From assembly GCA_038210135.1 (NCBI GenBank), contig JBBQWZ010000003.1, positions 128,070 through 192,069 on the forward strand: a stretch of DNA of 64,000 nucleotides, in the 5' to 3' direction. Made by a program: the position numbers and the translations under genes. Shown piece after piece: positions 32,849-48,573 of this stretch (positions are counted from its first letter, which is position 1; each line of letters begins with the position of its first letter). The stretch is from JBBQWZ01 sp038210135 (lineage in GTDB: Bacteria; Acidobacteriota; Terriglobia; Bryobacterales; Bryobacteraceae). The notes under the pieces are model-generated. The model had not been told where the DNA came from. It worked only from the letters and a program-made list of their open reading frames with translations, and did no database searches.

Positions 32849-33232
32849 TTGAGACTCGTCGTCGCCGCACTCCTCCGCAAAGATGGCCGCATCCTGATCG
32901 CGCAGCGAAGAGCCGATGACAGCCACGCCCTGAAGTGGGAATTCCCCGGCGGCAAGGTGGAACGAGGCGAACATCCCAAACAAGCCTTACGCCGCGAACT
33001 CCAGGAAGAACTCGCAATCGACGCCGAGATCGGCGAAGAAATCGAGCGCTATGCGTTCTCCTACGAAGGCCGGACTCCGATTACGCTGGCCTTCTTCTGG
33101 GTCGATCAATGGACCGGCGAGCCCGCCAACCAAGTGTTTCAGACCATCGCATGGGCCGCACCCGCGGATCTGCCTTCTTATGATTTCCTGGAAGGCGACC
33201 GCGACTTCGTAGCAAAGATCGCCGGGATGTAG
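32849..33232 (+). CDS. mutT: MutT/Nudix (8-oxo-dGTPase-like) hydrolase
   Basis: The 127-residue product contains the full Nudix box in PGGKVERGEHPKQALRRELQ and the following EEL (near residues 33-57). The length and KDGRILIAQRR ... WEFPGGKVE context are those of MutT, which clears oxidised dGTP. The most likely start is the TTG at 32849, preceded by GGAG at 6 nt; the frame is open far upstream but those codons overlap the divergent gene. Its TAG stop merges with a TAGGCCTCCGGCCT repeat copy. Confidence 0.88.
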   Translation: MRLVVAALLRKDGRILIAQRRADDSHALKWEFPGGKVERGEHPKQALRRELQEELAIDAEIGEEIERYAFSYEGRTPITLAFFWVDQWTGEPANQVFQTIAWAAPADLPSYDFLEGDRDFVAKIAGM

Positions 33233-33251
33233 CATAGGCCTCCGGCCTGTG
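33232..33251. repeat. TAGGCCTCCGGCCT-family repeat at the mutT stop
   Basis: The repeat GCATAGGCCTCCGGCCTGTG starts at the last base of the mutT TAG stop, so the insertion lies immediately against the coding end. Confidence 0.93.
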
Positions 33252-33330
33252 ACTATTCACGTCAGCTCGGTAGGAATCGGGCTCGGACGGGCCCAACTTC
33301 AAGGAGTTTCGACTTCGATCCGCACAATAA

Positions 33331-33972
33331 CTACTGCTCTTTCCGGGGCATCGCGACGATTCCCATCGTTCGCTGAAAATTCTTCAACTCGACTCGCACC
33401 CGCTGCGGTTCCTTGTCCTTCACGGATACGTTCAGCGTCTCAAGCATAAATCCAGGAAAGTCCGCGGTCAACTGGTACTCGCCCGGTTTGGCGTCCAAAT
33501 GAAAGTTGCCTAGCGCGTCGGACTTTGTCTCCGCGACGATGCGCTCGCCAATCTTCAACTGGATCCGCGCTCCAATCACCTTCGCCTTCGCCGGATTCAC
33601 GACCGTGCCGCTCACGCCGGATCCGCCTTGCGCGAGCCCGAAGATCGGCACCATCATCGCCGCCGCTCCGGCCGCAATCACCGTGAGGAAAGTTCGCCGG
33701 TCAAGCACCGGCGCCGGCACGGAATCGGTGGTCGCCACGTTACCGTCCGCGTCGCGGTAGAACCTGACGCAGATCGGATTGCCCGCGGCGAGAAGCGCGG
33801 ACGCCTGCGCTTTGGTCATAGCCGAAACATCGTGTACCGTCTTCTGGCAGTGCGAGCAGAACTTCTCGCGCTCGTCGCCGGTCATCTCGTTCCAGTCGGC
33901 CTGGCACGGAGTGAGAATTCTCAGGTTTCGCAGGGCGGTGGTGGAAGCTGGACTCGACATTGTGGTGGTCAC
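33331..33972 (-). CDS. Cys-rich cytoplasmic domain, Tat-like anchor and carboxypeptidase-regulatory-like domain
   Basis: The 213-residue product has three parts. Residues 19-85 are a Cys-containing module (TPCQADWNEM, FCSHCQKTVHDVSAMT, PICVRFYRD: Cys23, Cys39, Cys42, Cys68) that I recall from Bacteroidota and Acidobacteriota proteins, perhaps a metal-binding fold. Residues 91-115 are a twin-arginine-like segment (DRRTFLTVIAAGAAAMMV) ending LAQ. Residues 116-213 resemble the carboxypeptidase-regulatory-like Ig fold (GVSGTVVNPAKAKVIGARIQ, GEYQLTADFPGF). Topology would be Cys domain inside and Ig domain outside. It starts with GTG at 33972 or ATG at 33960. Confidence 0.75.
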   Translation of the reverse strand: MTTTMSSPASTTALRNLRILTPCQADWNEMTGDEREKFCSHCQKTVHDVSAMTKAQASALLAAGNPICVRFYRDADGNVATTDSVPAPVLDRRTFLTVIAAGAAAMMVPIFGLAQGGSGVSGTVVNPAKAKVIGARIQLKIGERIVAETKSDALGNFHLDAKPGEYQLTADFPGFMLETLNVSVKDKEPQRVRVELKNFQRTMGIVAMPRKEQ

Positions 33973-34108
33973 TTTCTCGCTGCTCGCTTCTTTGACGGAA
34001 GCGCGTTCGTGAAGGGTATGCCGCGCGCACGCAAACCCTTTCGCTTTGCGCCGATTTTATTGGTCTCGAAGGATCGGGTACAGCTAAGAAGCAGGCTGGA
34101 AAAGAAAA

Positions 34109-34139
34109 AGCCCCGAAGCGCGATTGACGCTTCGGGGCT
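34109..34139 (-). terminator. Intrinsic terminator of the rpoBC operon
   Basis: Read on the minus strand, AGCCCCGAAGC pairs with GCTTCGGGGCT and is followed by TTTTTCTTTT. It lies 31 nt after the rpoC stop. Confidence 0.93.
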
Positions 34140-34146
34140 TCTGATT

Positions 34147-34166
34147 CACAGGCCGGAGGCCTATGC
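34147..34166. repeat. TAGGCCTCCGGCCT-family repeat (inverted) between rpoC and its terminator
   Basis: The inverted copy (GGCCGGAGGCCTATGC) lies 3 nt beyond the rpoC stop, between the stop and the terminator hairpin. Confidence 0.93.
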
Positions 34167-34169
34167 TAC

Positions 34170-38396
<4,227 letters not shown>

Positions 38397-38418
38397 GTTT
38401 TCTGTTTTTCTCCTTTAA

Positions 38419-42735
<4,317 letters not shown>

Positions 42736-42988
42736 TATCCACTCCTAACGAGTCGAACGGCAACAAAACACAAAACGGGACCTATCGCGCGTTATGCCGT
42801 AGAGCAACGCTGCGAGGGTCCGATAGAATTAGAGAACGAAAAATATCGCCAGAAGCGGCTGAGGAAGCGTGGAGATACACTTCGGGCGAACGAAAATTGT
42901 GCAGGGCAAATCGAAGCGAGCCTCCAGTAAGAGGCTGCTTTGCATCGCGGGAAGAAAGAATCACGTGTGCAAGATCCGGGGCTACCTT

Positions 42989-43017
42989 AATATAACAACC
43001 GGTTCGATCTATGTCAA
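42989..43017 (-). promoter_or_regulatory. Near-consensus housekeeping promoter for rpoBC
   Basis: On the minus strand TTGACA (6/6) and TATATT (5/6) are separated by exactly 17 bp. Transcription would start near 42983, about 245 nt before the rpoB ATG. Confidence 0.8.
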
Positions 43018-43169
43018 ATCGTTTGGCAATCGCCGTGCTCAGCGACTCGCCGTGACCAGACCGTAACCAATTCTATCACCTGCGTCACACAAAGCGCGGA
43101 GCGCCTGTACTTCGTACCGCAGGATGCCTGAGTCTCGGGGGAAAAAGAACCTAGTCCGGAAGAGACACA

Positions 43170-43210
43170 GCGAGGGCGGTTCGCAATCCGGAGACTGCCG
43201 CCGCCCTCGC
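43170..43210 (-). terminator. Attenuator-like terminator between rplL and rpoB
   Basis: A 10-bp perfect stem GCGAGGGCGG / CCGCCCTCGC surrounds a 21-nt loop. Read from the minus strand it is followed by TGTGTCTCTTCC, a weak T-rich tract. Its position about 50 nt past the rplL stop matches the partial terminator known between rplL and rpoB in E. coli. Confidence 0.65.
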
Positions 43211-43259
43211 CTGCCGATTCCCTGACCCGATCCTTGTGACCAGGATTTGGTGCCGGATC

Positions 43260-43637
43260 TTACTTTACTTCGACGCTCGCGCCGGCATCGACGAATTTCT
43301 TCTTGATGGCCTCGGCTTCGTCCTTCGTGACGCCTTCCTTGACAGGCTTCGGAGCGCCATCGACCAAGTCCTTGGCTTCCTTGAGACCCAGGCTGGTGAC
43401 TTCGCGAACGACCTTAATGACGTTGATCTTGTTCGCGCCCGCCGCCGTGAGCACGACGGAGAATTCCGTCTTCTCTTCGACCGCCGCAGCCGCCGCGCCG
43501 CCGCCCGCCGCCGGAGCCGCCGCCACGGCCGCAGCCGCCGATACGCCCAGCTTCTCTTCGAGCATCTTCACCAGCTGCGACGCTTCGAGCAGCGTCAAGC
43601 CTTGAATCTGTTCCGCAATTCCGTTGATATCCGCCAT
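43260..43637 (-). CDS. rplL: Ribosomal protein L7/L12
   Basis: The 125-residue product has the three L7/L12 parts: dimerisation domain (residues 1-33, MADINGIAEQIQGLTLLEAS), Ala-rich hinge (34-52) and globular domain ending KKFVDAGASVEVK. It forms the ribosome stalk that recruits translation factors. AGGGAG lies 8 nt before the start. Confidence 0.98.
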   Translation of the reverse strand: MADINGIAEQIQGLTLLEASQLVKMLEEKLGVSAAAAVAAAPAAGGGAAAAAVEEKTEFSVVLTAAGANKINVIKVVREVTSLGLKEAKDLVDGAPKPVKEGVTKDEAEAIKKKFVDAGASVEVK

Positions 43638-43718
43638 TTGATTGACTCCCTATTTCTAAAAACGTATTCGGCCTAAGCCTGTCTCTGCAAAATCCGGCTT
43701 GCGCCGGACAGGTCCGGC

Positions 43719-44246
43719 TTACGCCGAGAACTTGTTTTCTTTTACGCCCTGGTCCACGACCACTGCGAGTTGACGCCCAACACCGTTGATCGCAGTCACC
43801 AGGCGCTGTGCCGGGGCGTTGATCAGCCATAACAACTTCGAGAAAAGCTCTTCTTTCGACGGCAGGCTCGACAGCTCGGTGATGCCCGTGACATCGATCA
43901 CGCGCCCCTCGACCATGCCAGCCCGGAATGTGAAGCTCGGATTCGTCTTCGCGTACGTCGTCAGCGCCTTTGCCAGCGCCACCGGATCGCCCGACGTATA
44001 CGCCAGCGACATCATGCCCTTCAGGTCCTTGAGCAACGCTTCCGTCGCGCCGCCTTCCGCGGCCTTCTCGGCAATGTTGTTCTTGACGACCTTGTAGCTT
44101 CCACCCGCCGCGCGAACCGACTTGCGCAGTTCGTAATCCTGCGCCACGGTCATCTTTTCATAACCGGTCAGGAAGAAGCTCTTCGATTTCTCGAGCTCGA
44201 CCTTGAGCGCCTCGAGATCTTTTTGTTTATCGGATTTCTTTTTCAT
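43719..44246 (-). CDS. rplJ: Ribosomal protein L10
   Basis: The 175-residue product holds the L10 RNA-binding domain (LKVELEKSKSFFLTGYEKMT, then RKSVRAAGGSYKVVKNNIAE) and a C-terminal helix that anchors L7/L12 dimers. It follows rplA by only 15 nt, so the usual long rplJ leader, the site of L10 autoregulation in E. coli, is missing here. Confidence 0.96.
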   Translation of the reverse strand: MKKKSDKQKDLEALKVELEKSKSFFLTGYEKMTVAQDYELRKSVRAAGGSYKVVKNNIAEKAAEGGATEALLKDLKGMMSLAYTSGDPVALAKALTTYAKTNPSFTFRAGMVEGRVIDVTGITELSSLPSKEELFSKLLWLINAPAQRLVTAINGVGRQLAVVVDQGVKENKFSA

Positions 44247-44261
44247 GGCTTGCCTGTTTTC

Positions 44262-44972
44262 CTAGCTGCCCTTGATCGTCAGGTTGTAGGTCGCAACATC
44301 GAGCGGAATTCCGGGGCCCATCGTCGAGCACACCGTAACCGTCTTGACGTACTTCCCTTTGGCCGCCGAAGGCTTCGCCTTGATCACAGCCTGAATCAGT
44401 GAATTGCAGTTGTCGAGCAGCTTCGGGGTTCCAAAGCTTACTTTGCCCACCGGAACGTGGATGACACCGGTCTTATCGACGCGGAATTCCACCTTACCAG
44501 CCTTCACTTCTCTGACCGCGTTTGCCACGTCCGTCGTCACCGTGCCGGTCTTCGGGTTCGGCATCAATCCGCGGGGTCCGAGGATCTTACCGAGCTTACC
44601 GACCGAGCGCATCATGTCCGGAGTCGCGACAACAGCGTCGAAGGCGGTCCAGTTTTCTGTCTGGATTTTGGTGACCATTTCTTCGCCGCCGACAAAATCG
44701 GCACCCGCTTCCTTGGCTTCCCGCAGCTTATCGCCCGACGCGATCACCAGCACCGACTTGGATTTACCCAGGCCGTGCGGCAATACGAGGGTGCCGCGAA
44801 CCATCTGGTCCGCGTGCTTCGGATCCACGCCAAGGCGCAGGTGAAGCTCCACCGTTTCGTCGAACTTCGCAAACTTGATTTTTTGGACGAGCGGAATCGC
44901 TTCGTCGAGAGTGTAGGGCCGTGCCTCAACTTGCTTCGAGGCAGCGGCGAATTTTTTTGTAAGTTTCGCCAT
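44262..44972 (-). CDS. rplA: Ribosomal protein L1
   Basis: The 236-residue product shows the L1 pattern (YTLDEAIPLVQKIKFAKFDE, LGPRGLMPNPKTGTVT, GKVEFRVDKTGVIHVPVGK). GAGGG lies 4 nt before the ATG. It binds 23S rRNA at the L1 stalk and often represses its own operon. In most bacteria rplK and nusG lie just upstream; here they do not, and a promoter lies at 45059-45087. Confidence 0.97.
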   Translation of the reverse strand: MAKLTKKFAAASKQVEARPYTLDEAIPLVQKIKFAKFDETVELHLRLGVDPKHADQMVRGTLVLPHGLGKSKSVLVIASGDKLREAKEAGADFVGGEEMVTKIQTENWTAFDAVVATPDMMRSVGKLGKILGPRGLMPNPKTGTVTTDVANAVREVKAGKVEFRVDKTGVIHVPVGKVSFGTPKLLDNCNSLIQAVIKAKPSAAKGKYVKTVTVCSTMGPGIPLDVATYNLTIKGS

Positions 44973-45058
44973 TTTCCCTCATTGGTGCAGACGGTCTCGA
45001 AGCTCCTGGTGGCTCGGACCTCCCACTGAGTGGCCGTTCGGTTAGAACGCCGTTCCGT

Positions 45059-45087
45059 AGAATAGCAAAGTGCTCGGAGAATGTCTA
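45059..45087 (-). promoter_or_regulatory. Promoter of the rplA-rplJ-rplL operon
   Basis: On the minus strand TAGACA (5/6) and TATTCT (4/6) are 17 bp apart. Transcription would start near 45052, leaving an 80-nt leader to rplA. Confidence 0.65.
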
Positions 45088-45141
45088 GAGGGGGTGGCTG
45101 AGGGCGCTATGCGAGTTTCCAGATGTGTTAGGATTCGCGAG

Positions 45142-45897
45142 ATGCTCACGCATGGCGACACCGACCGCTCATGGCTTTCGCAAGGCGTCGCATCGAATAT
45201 CGTTTCCAACCTAATATGGCTTGCATTGGCTGCAATTGGCGGCGTCTTGGTTGGAGTTTTGAAAGCCAACCAGTCTCTTTACACTACGCCGCTGCTTTTC
45301 GGTCTGGCTGCGTTCTTGATGCTTCTAGGCTCAATCGCTCTTCTGCGACTAATATTTTCAGGGGCACAGAATCCAAAAACGGTAACTTCGAAGAAGGCTG
45401 GCACCGCGATACGTGACTGGGTTGATAAGGCGGGCTATGAAATTCGAAGTCTTGCTGGAGATGGATTTCGCTTCCGTTACATCGTTACAGTTAACGGCCG
45501 AAAGATTGAGGTCAACCAGAAAGTGGACTCGCCTCACTACCTTCGCTTTTACGTCGGTCTGACGTTTAACGAAGAGGACAACAGAACTCTGAGCAAACTT
45601 CCAGGCGGCATCGCCGAGGTCGTTAGATCCTTGCGTATCCATCTTGCGGCCTTCAGAATCGGGTACTCCGGCATCGGTGTTCCGCTGGAAAGGATTGACC
45701 TAAACAAGCACATTCTCATCACCAACAGCTTCAACGAGCACGAATTCTACAAAGCGCTTTTTGACGTTGAAGCGGGTTTAGTTCTCGCGACCGAACTTGT
45801 GCAAGCTCCATTTTCACCATTGGAACCATCCGTCCACCAGCCTTCGTCGCCATCCCAACAAATACCACTCGGTAAGTTGCCCACACAGCCGACTTAG
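45142..45897 (+). CDS. Hypothetical membrane-anchored protein, AT-richer than its neighbours
   Basis: About 251 residues if the ATG at 45142 is used. The frame opens at 45070, but that would overlap the divergent rplA promoter, so 45109 or 45142 is preferred. Two hydrophobic helices lie near residues 16-35 (NIVSNLIWLALAAIGGVLVG) and 46-66 (PLLFGLAAFLMLLGSIALL). The soluble part (IRDWVDKAGYEIRSL, FRFRYIVTVNGRKIEVNQKV) is reminiscent of DUF2299-like proteins, weakly. Codon use is less GC-rich than around it (many T- and A-ending codons), suggesting transfer. It lies where secE-nusG-rplK are usually found. Confidence 0.65.
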   Translation: MLTHGDTDRSWLSQGVASNIVSNLIWLALAAIGGVLVGVLKANQSLYTTPLLFGLAAFLMLLGSIALLRLIFSGAQNPKTVTSKKAGTAIRDWVDKAGYEIRSLAGDGFRFRYIVTVNGRKIEVNQKVDSPHYLRFYVGLTFNEEDNRTLSKLPGGIAEVVRSLRIHLAAFRIGYSGIGVPLERIDLNKHILITNSFNEHEFYKALFDVEAGLVLATELVQAPFSPLEPSVHQPSSPSQQIPLGKLPTQPT

Positions 45898-45913
45898 AGA
45901 TTGATACGGCAGC

Positions 45914-46918
45914 CTACCGGCTCGCGCGAGCCTGCCGCGTAGCAGCCTTATGCATCCGTAAAATCAGCGGATCCGTCGAATGCTCCCATGCGTGCAATTC
46001 GCCATCGCAGTTCAGGCATTCGTCGCCCCGGCTCAGGAACCACCGCGCCGTCTCATCCCGGTCCAGCGAATTCACCGCATCCGTGTCCGACATCCAGTAC
46101 TGCTCATAATTCGGAGTCAGCCGACGATACCGCAATTGCGTCGGACCGCCACTCATCTTCCAAGCCGCGTGCCGCAGCGCGCCAGTCAGTGTCTTCGAGA
46201 CTCCCCAGAAATACAAATCGAACGGCATCCACGCTTTCTGCAGCTTGCCCGTCACGCCGAAATCTGAGAACGGCCGCACCGGATAACCCTCCGCCGCAAA
46301 TTTCGTGCAATCCCACGCCGGCGACAGATACACGAGGCCGCCGTCTTTCACGACGCGCCGGATCTCCGCCAACGCCGCTTCCGGATTCGGCACGTGCTCC
46401 AGCACCCAAATCGTCCAGGCCGCGTCGAACTCGTCATCTTCAACCGGCATAAACGTCGCCGAACCGAGAATGAATTGCTTGTGGAAGAAACGCTTTGCCG
46501 ACAGCGAAATATCCAGTCCGGCGTAGTTCGTCACGATGTCCTGTAGATATCCCCGCCCGGCCCCAATATCGAGCACACGCCCATGCTCCAGTCCATATTG
46601 ACGGACGAATTTCTGCACATGCCCCGGCACATCCGCCTGCTCCGCCTGCCACTTCGCGTTCTTGACGTAGAAGGAATTCTCGTCGTCCGCCGCATCCTGT
46701 TTGGCGTAGGCTGTGGCGTAGTATTTCTGCAAATCCGCCTGCGCCGCGCCGGTCAGCGGCGCATCCGTCGAATACGGGAAGTAGATAAGACACAAAGCCG
46801 CCGCCATCGACAGGCCGACCACCACAATCCTCGCGCCAATGGACGTCAAAATCGAAAACGCGCTGGCAGGTTTCCCGGCGAGTTTCTTTGACGGCTTCCC
46901 GGCCGGCTGCTCTTCCAT
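45914..46918 (-). CDS. Membrane-anchored class I SAM-dependent methyltransferase
   Basis: The 334-residue product has an N-terminal basic stretch and a transmembrane helix (residues 30-49, ARIVVVGLSMAAALCLIYF), then a methyltransferase domain (motif I RVLDIGAGRGYLQDI near 117, FDAAWTIWVLEHVPNP near 168, IRRVVKDGGLVYL near 190). A C-terminal section includes LNCDGELHAWE and an SRGDECL stretch. The substrate is unknown. It is divergent from the PH-domain gene pair, about 80 nt apart. Confidence 0.87.
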   Translation of the reverse strand: MEEQPAGKPSKKLAGKPASAFSILTSIGARIVVVGLSMAAALCLIYFPYSTDAPLTGAAQADLQKYYATAYAKQDAADDENSFYVKNAKWQAEQADVPGHVQKFVRQYGLEHGRVLDIGAGRGYLQDIVTNYAGLDISLSAKRFFHKQFILGSATFMPVEDDEFDAAWTIWVLEHVPNPEAALAEIRRVVKDGGLVYLSPAWDCTKFAAEGYPVRPFSDFGVTGKLQKAWMPFDLYFWGVSKTLTGALRHAAWKMSGGPTQLRYRRLTPNYEQYWMSDTDAVNSLDRDETARWFLSRGDECLNCDGELHAWEHSTDPLILRMHKAATRQARASR

Positions 46919-46998
46919 GCTCGTCTATCGGGCCTTTGCCCCACTTTCTGCATACCAATCAAAGACTTTGGCGGATCGCACTGATAGAATTGCGGACC

Positions 46999-47496
46999 AT
47001 GCCTCCCGACCCGGTTCCGCCGTCCATCTCCGCCATCGACCGCCCCGCGCCCCCCCTGCTTAGGTACTACATATTCAAGGCCCTCGCCACCACCATCATC
47101 GCGCCCTTCATGATGGTCTACCTCTACTTCCGCTATCACTCCATGCGCTATCGTTTCGACGCGGAGGGCATACACATGGCCTGGGGAATCATCATGCGCC
47201 ACGAGATCATGCTGAATTACTCGCGCATTCAGGACATCCAGCTGCGCTCCAATTTCGTCGAGCGCTGGCTCGGACTCGCCCGCATCGAAATCCAAACCGC
47301 CAGCGGATCGGCTTCAGAAATGACCCTCGAAGGCCTCACCGACCACATCGCCATGCGCGATTTCCTCTACTCCCGCATGCGCGGAGCCCATCATCCAACG
47401 CCTCAGCCCAGCGAAGACTCGCTCGCCGCAGCCCTCACCGCCGTCGCCGAAGAGCTTCGCGCCATCCGTGAAATTGTGGAGAGCAAGCGTGGCTGA
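46999..47496 (+). CDS. Bacterial PH-domain membrane protein, first of a pair (YdbS-like)
   Basis: The 165-residue product from the ATG at 46999 has one hydrophobic stretch (FKALATTIIAPFMMVYLYF) and a bPH2-type domain (YRFDAEGIHMAWGIIMRHE, MLNYSRIQDIQLRSNFVER). TAGAAT ends 8 nt before the start, suggesting a leaderless message. The next gene overlaps it by 8 nt. YdbS/YdbT-type PH proteins are membrane proteins of unclear function. Confidence 0.82.
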   Translation: MPPDPVPPSISAIDRPAPPLLRYYIFKALATTIIAPFMMVYLYFRYHSMRYRFDAEGIHMAWGIIMRHEIMLNYSRIQDIQLRSNFVERWLGLARIEIQTASGSASEMTLEGLTDHIAMRDFLYSRMRGAHHPTPQPSEDSLAAALTAVAEELRAIREIVESKRG

Positions 47497-48205
47497 GACT
47501 CTTCCGCCAATTTCGCGCCTGGAACAGTGGGTACTCGACGTCCTGCTCGTTCCCGCCGCCCCGCAGCCGCCCGAAGGCTCGCCCGATTCGATTCGCGTCT
47601 TCCACGCCGGCCGCAATTTCTACACCTTCGGCCTGATCCTCTGGGCTCTCGCGAACGCCGGCTTTTTCGCCTTTCTGATCACCATCGACTTCGCCGGAAC
47701 CCGCATCGTACGCCACGCGCCGGACTGGGTCCAGTTGCTATGGACCCTCATCATCTGGTTCGACCTGCTCGCCTTCGCCGCCACACTACCGGTCACGTTC
47801 ACCGCCCAGCAGCTCGACTACAAGCTCCGCTGGTATATGGTCACCGACCGCAGCTTGCGCATTCGCTCAGGAATTTTCGCGATGCAGGAACTCACCATGA
47901 CCTACTCGAACATTCAGGAAATCCGCGTCTCCGCTAATCCTCTTCAGAATCTGCTGAACATCGCGACCGTCGAAGTCCAATCCGCCGGAGGAGGCTCTGG
48001 GCCAGGCAGTTCCGGCCACATCGGCCGCTTCGAAGGCGTAGCGAACGCTAACGAAATCCGCGATCTCATGGTCGATCGCCTGCGGCAATATCGAGATTCC
48101 GGTCTGGGCGAAGCTCAAAAGCAAACCACGCAAACCGACGCCCTATCCGCCGCCACCCAGGTCCTCAACGAAGTCCGAGCTCTCCGCCACACCTTCGAAA
48201 CCTAA
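47489..48205 (+). CDS. Bacterial PH-domain membrane protein, second of a pair
   Basis: The 238-residue product starts with GTG at 47489, overlapping the preceding stop by 8 nt; GGAG lies 8 nt upstream. Two transmembrane helices (near residues 47-66 and 80-103) precede a bPH2 domain (LDYKLRWYMVTDRSLRIRSG, MTYSNIQEIRVSANPLQNLL). Both proteins of the pair keep an SRIQDI/SNIQEI core, so they arose by duplication and probably work together in the membrane. Confidence 0.85.
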   Translation: MAETLPPISRLEQWVLDVLLVPAAPQPPEGSPDSIRVFHAGRNFYTFGLILWALANAGFFAFLITIDFAGTRIVRHAPDWVQLLWTLIIWFDLLAFAATLPVTFTAQQLDYKLRWYMVTDRSLRIRSGIFAMQELTMTYSNIQEIRVSANPLQNLLNIATVEVQSAGGGSGPGSSGHIGRFEGVANANEIRDLMVDRLRQYRDSGLGEAQKQTTQTDALSAATQVLNEVRALRHTFET

Positions 48206-48573
48206 GCAAAACCGCGAGGCGCCAAGGCCCGCCTTGAACCCCGAGCGTAAGCGAGGGGACCTCGTCACCAAGAACATGAAGCAGGCGAAGTGCGCGGCGC
48301 GCAAGAGGCTTGACGAAAGTTAAGCGCGTAAAGCGCCTTCGACGACGACGCGCGCAATCGGAGCCGCGACTACAGTGCTCCGAAGGAGCACGTCAGGAGC
48401 GATCACTATAATGCGTTCACTACATTTTGATCAACAGTGCTCCGGGGCCACGCCCGAATCCCGAGCCGCCCTCCGCCTCATGAAGTGGGACCGCCAGCCC
48501 AACACACGTTACAACACAGCGCCTTGACACATCCAAGGCCGCCTAGGATAATCTCGCCAGGGAGATTACCGCG
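48206..48573. other. Gene-free stretch with two kinds of hairpin and a promoter
   Basis: It contains the hairpin copy at 48239-48258 (CCCC-GA-GC-GTAA-GC-GA-GGGG), a single GTGCTCCGAAGGAGCAC copy at 48376-48392 and the promoter at 48524-48552. I see no gene. Confidence 0.75.
48524..48552 (+). promoter_or_regulatory. Housekeeping promoter for the cytochrome-copper protein gene
   Basis: TTGACA (6/6) and GATAAT (5/6) are separated by 17 bp. The predicted start near 48559 coincides with the AGGGAG Shine-Dalgarno, leaving a leader of about 15 nt to the TTG start. Confidence 0.75.

Larger units (their letters stand above)
42736..43259. other. rplL-rpoB intergenic region
   Basis: No gene is seen in 524 bp. 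On the minus strand it holds, in order, an attenuator-like hairpin (43170-43210), about 150 bp without recognised features, a near-consensus promoter (42989-43017) and a leader of about 245 nt to rpoB. Confidence 0.75.

Noticed and set aside
45070..45141. Upstream start (45070) for the hypothetical membrane protein
   Set aside because: It would overlap the divergent rplA promoter at 45059-45087, so a later ATG is more likely.
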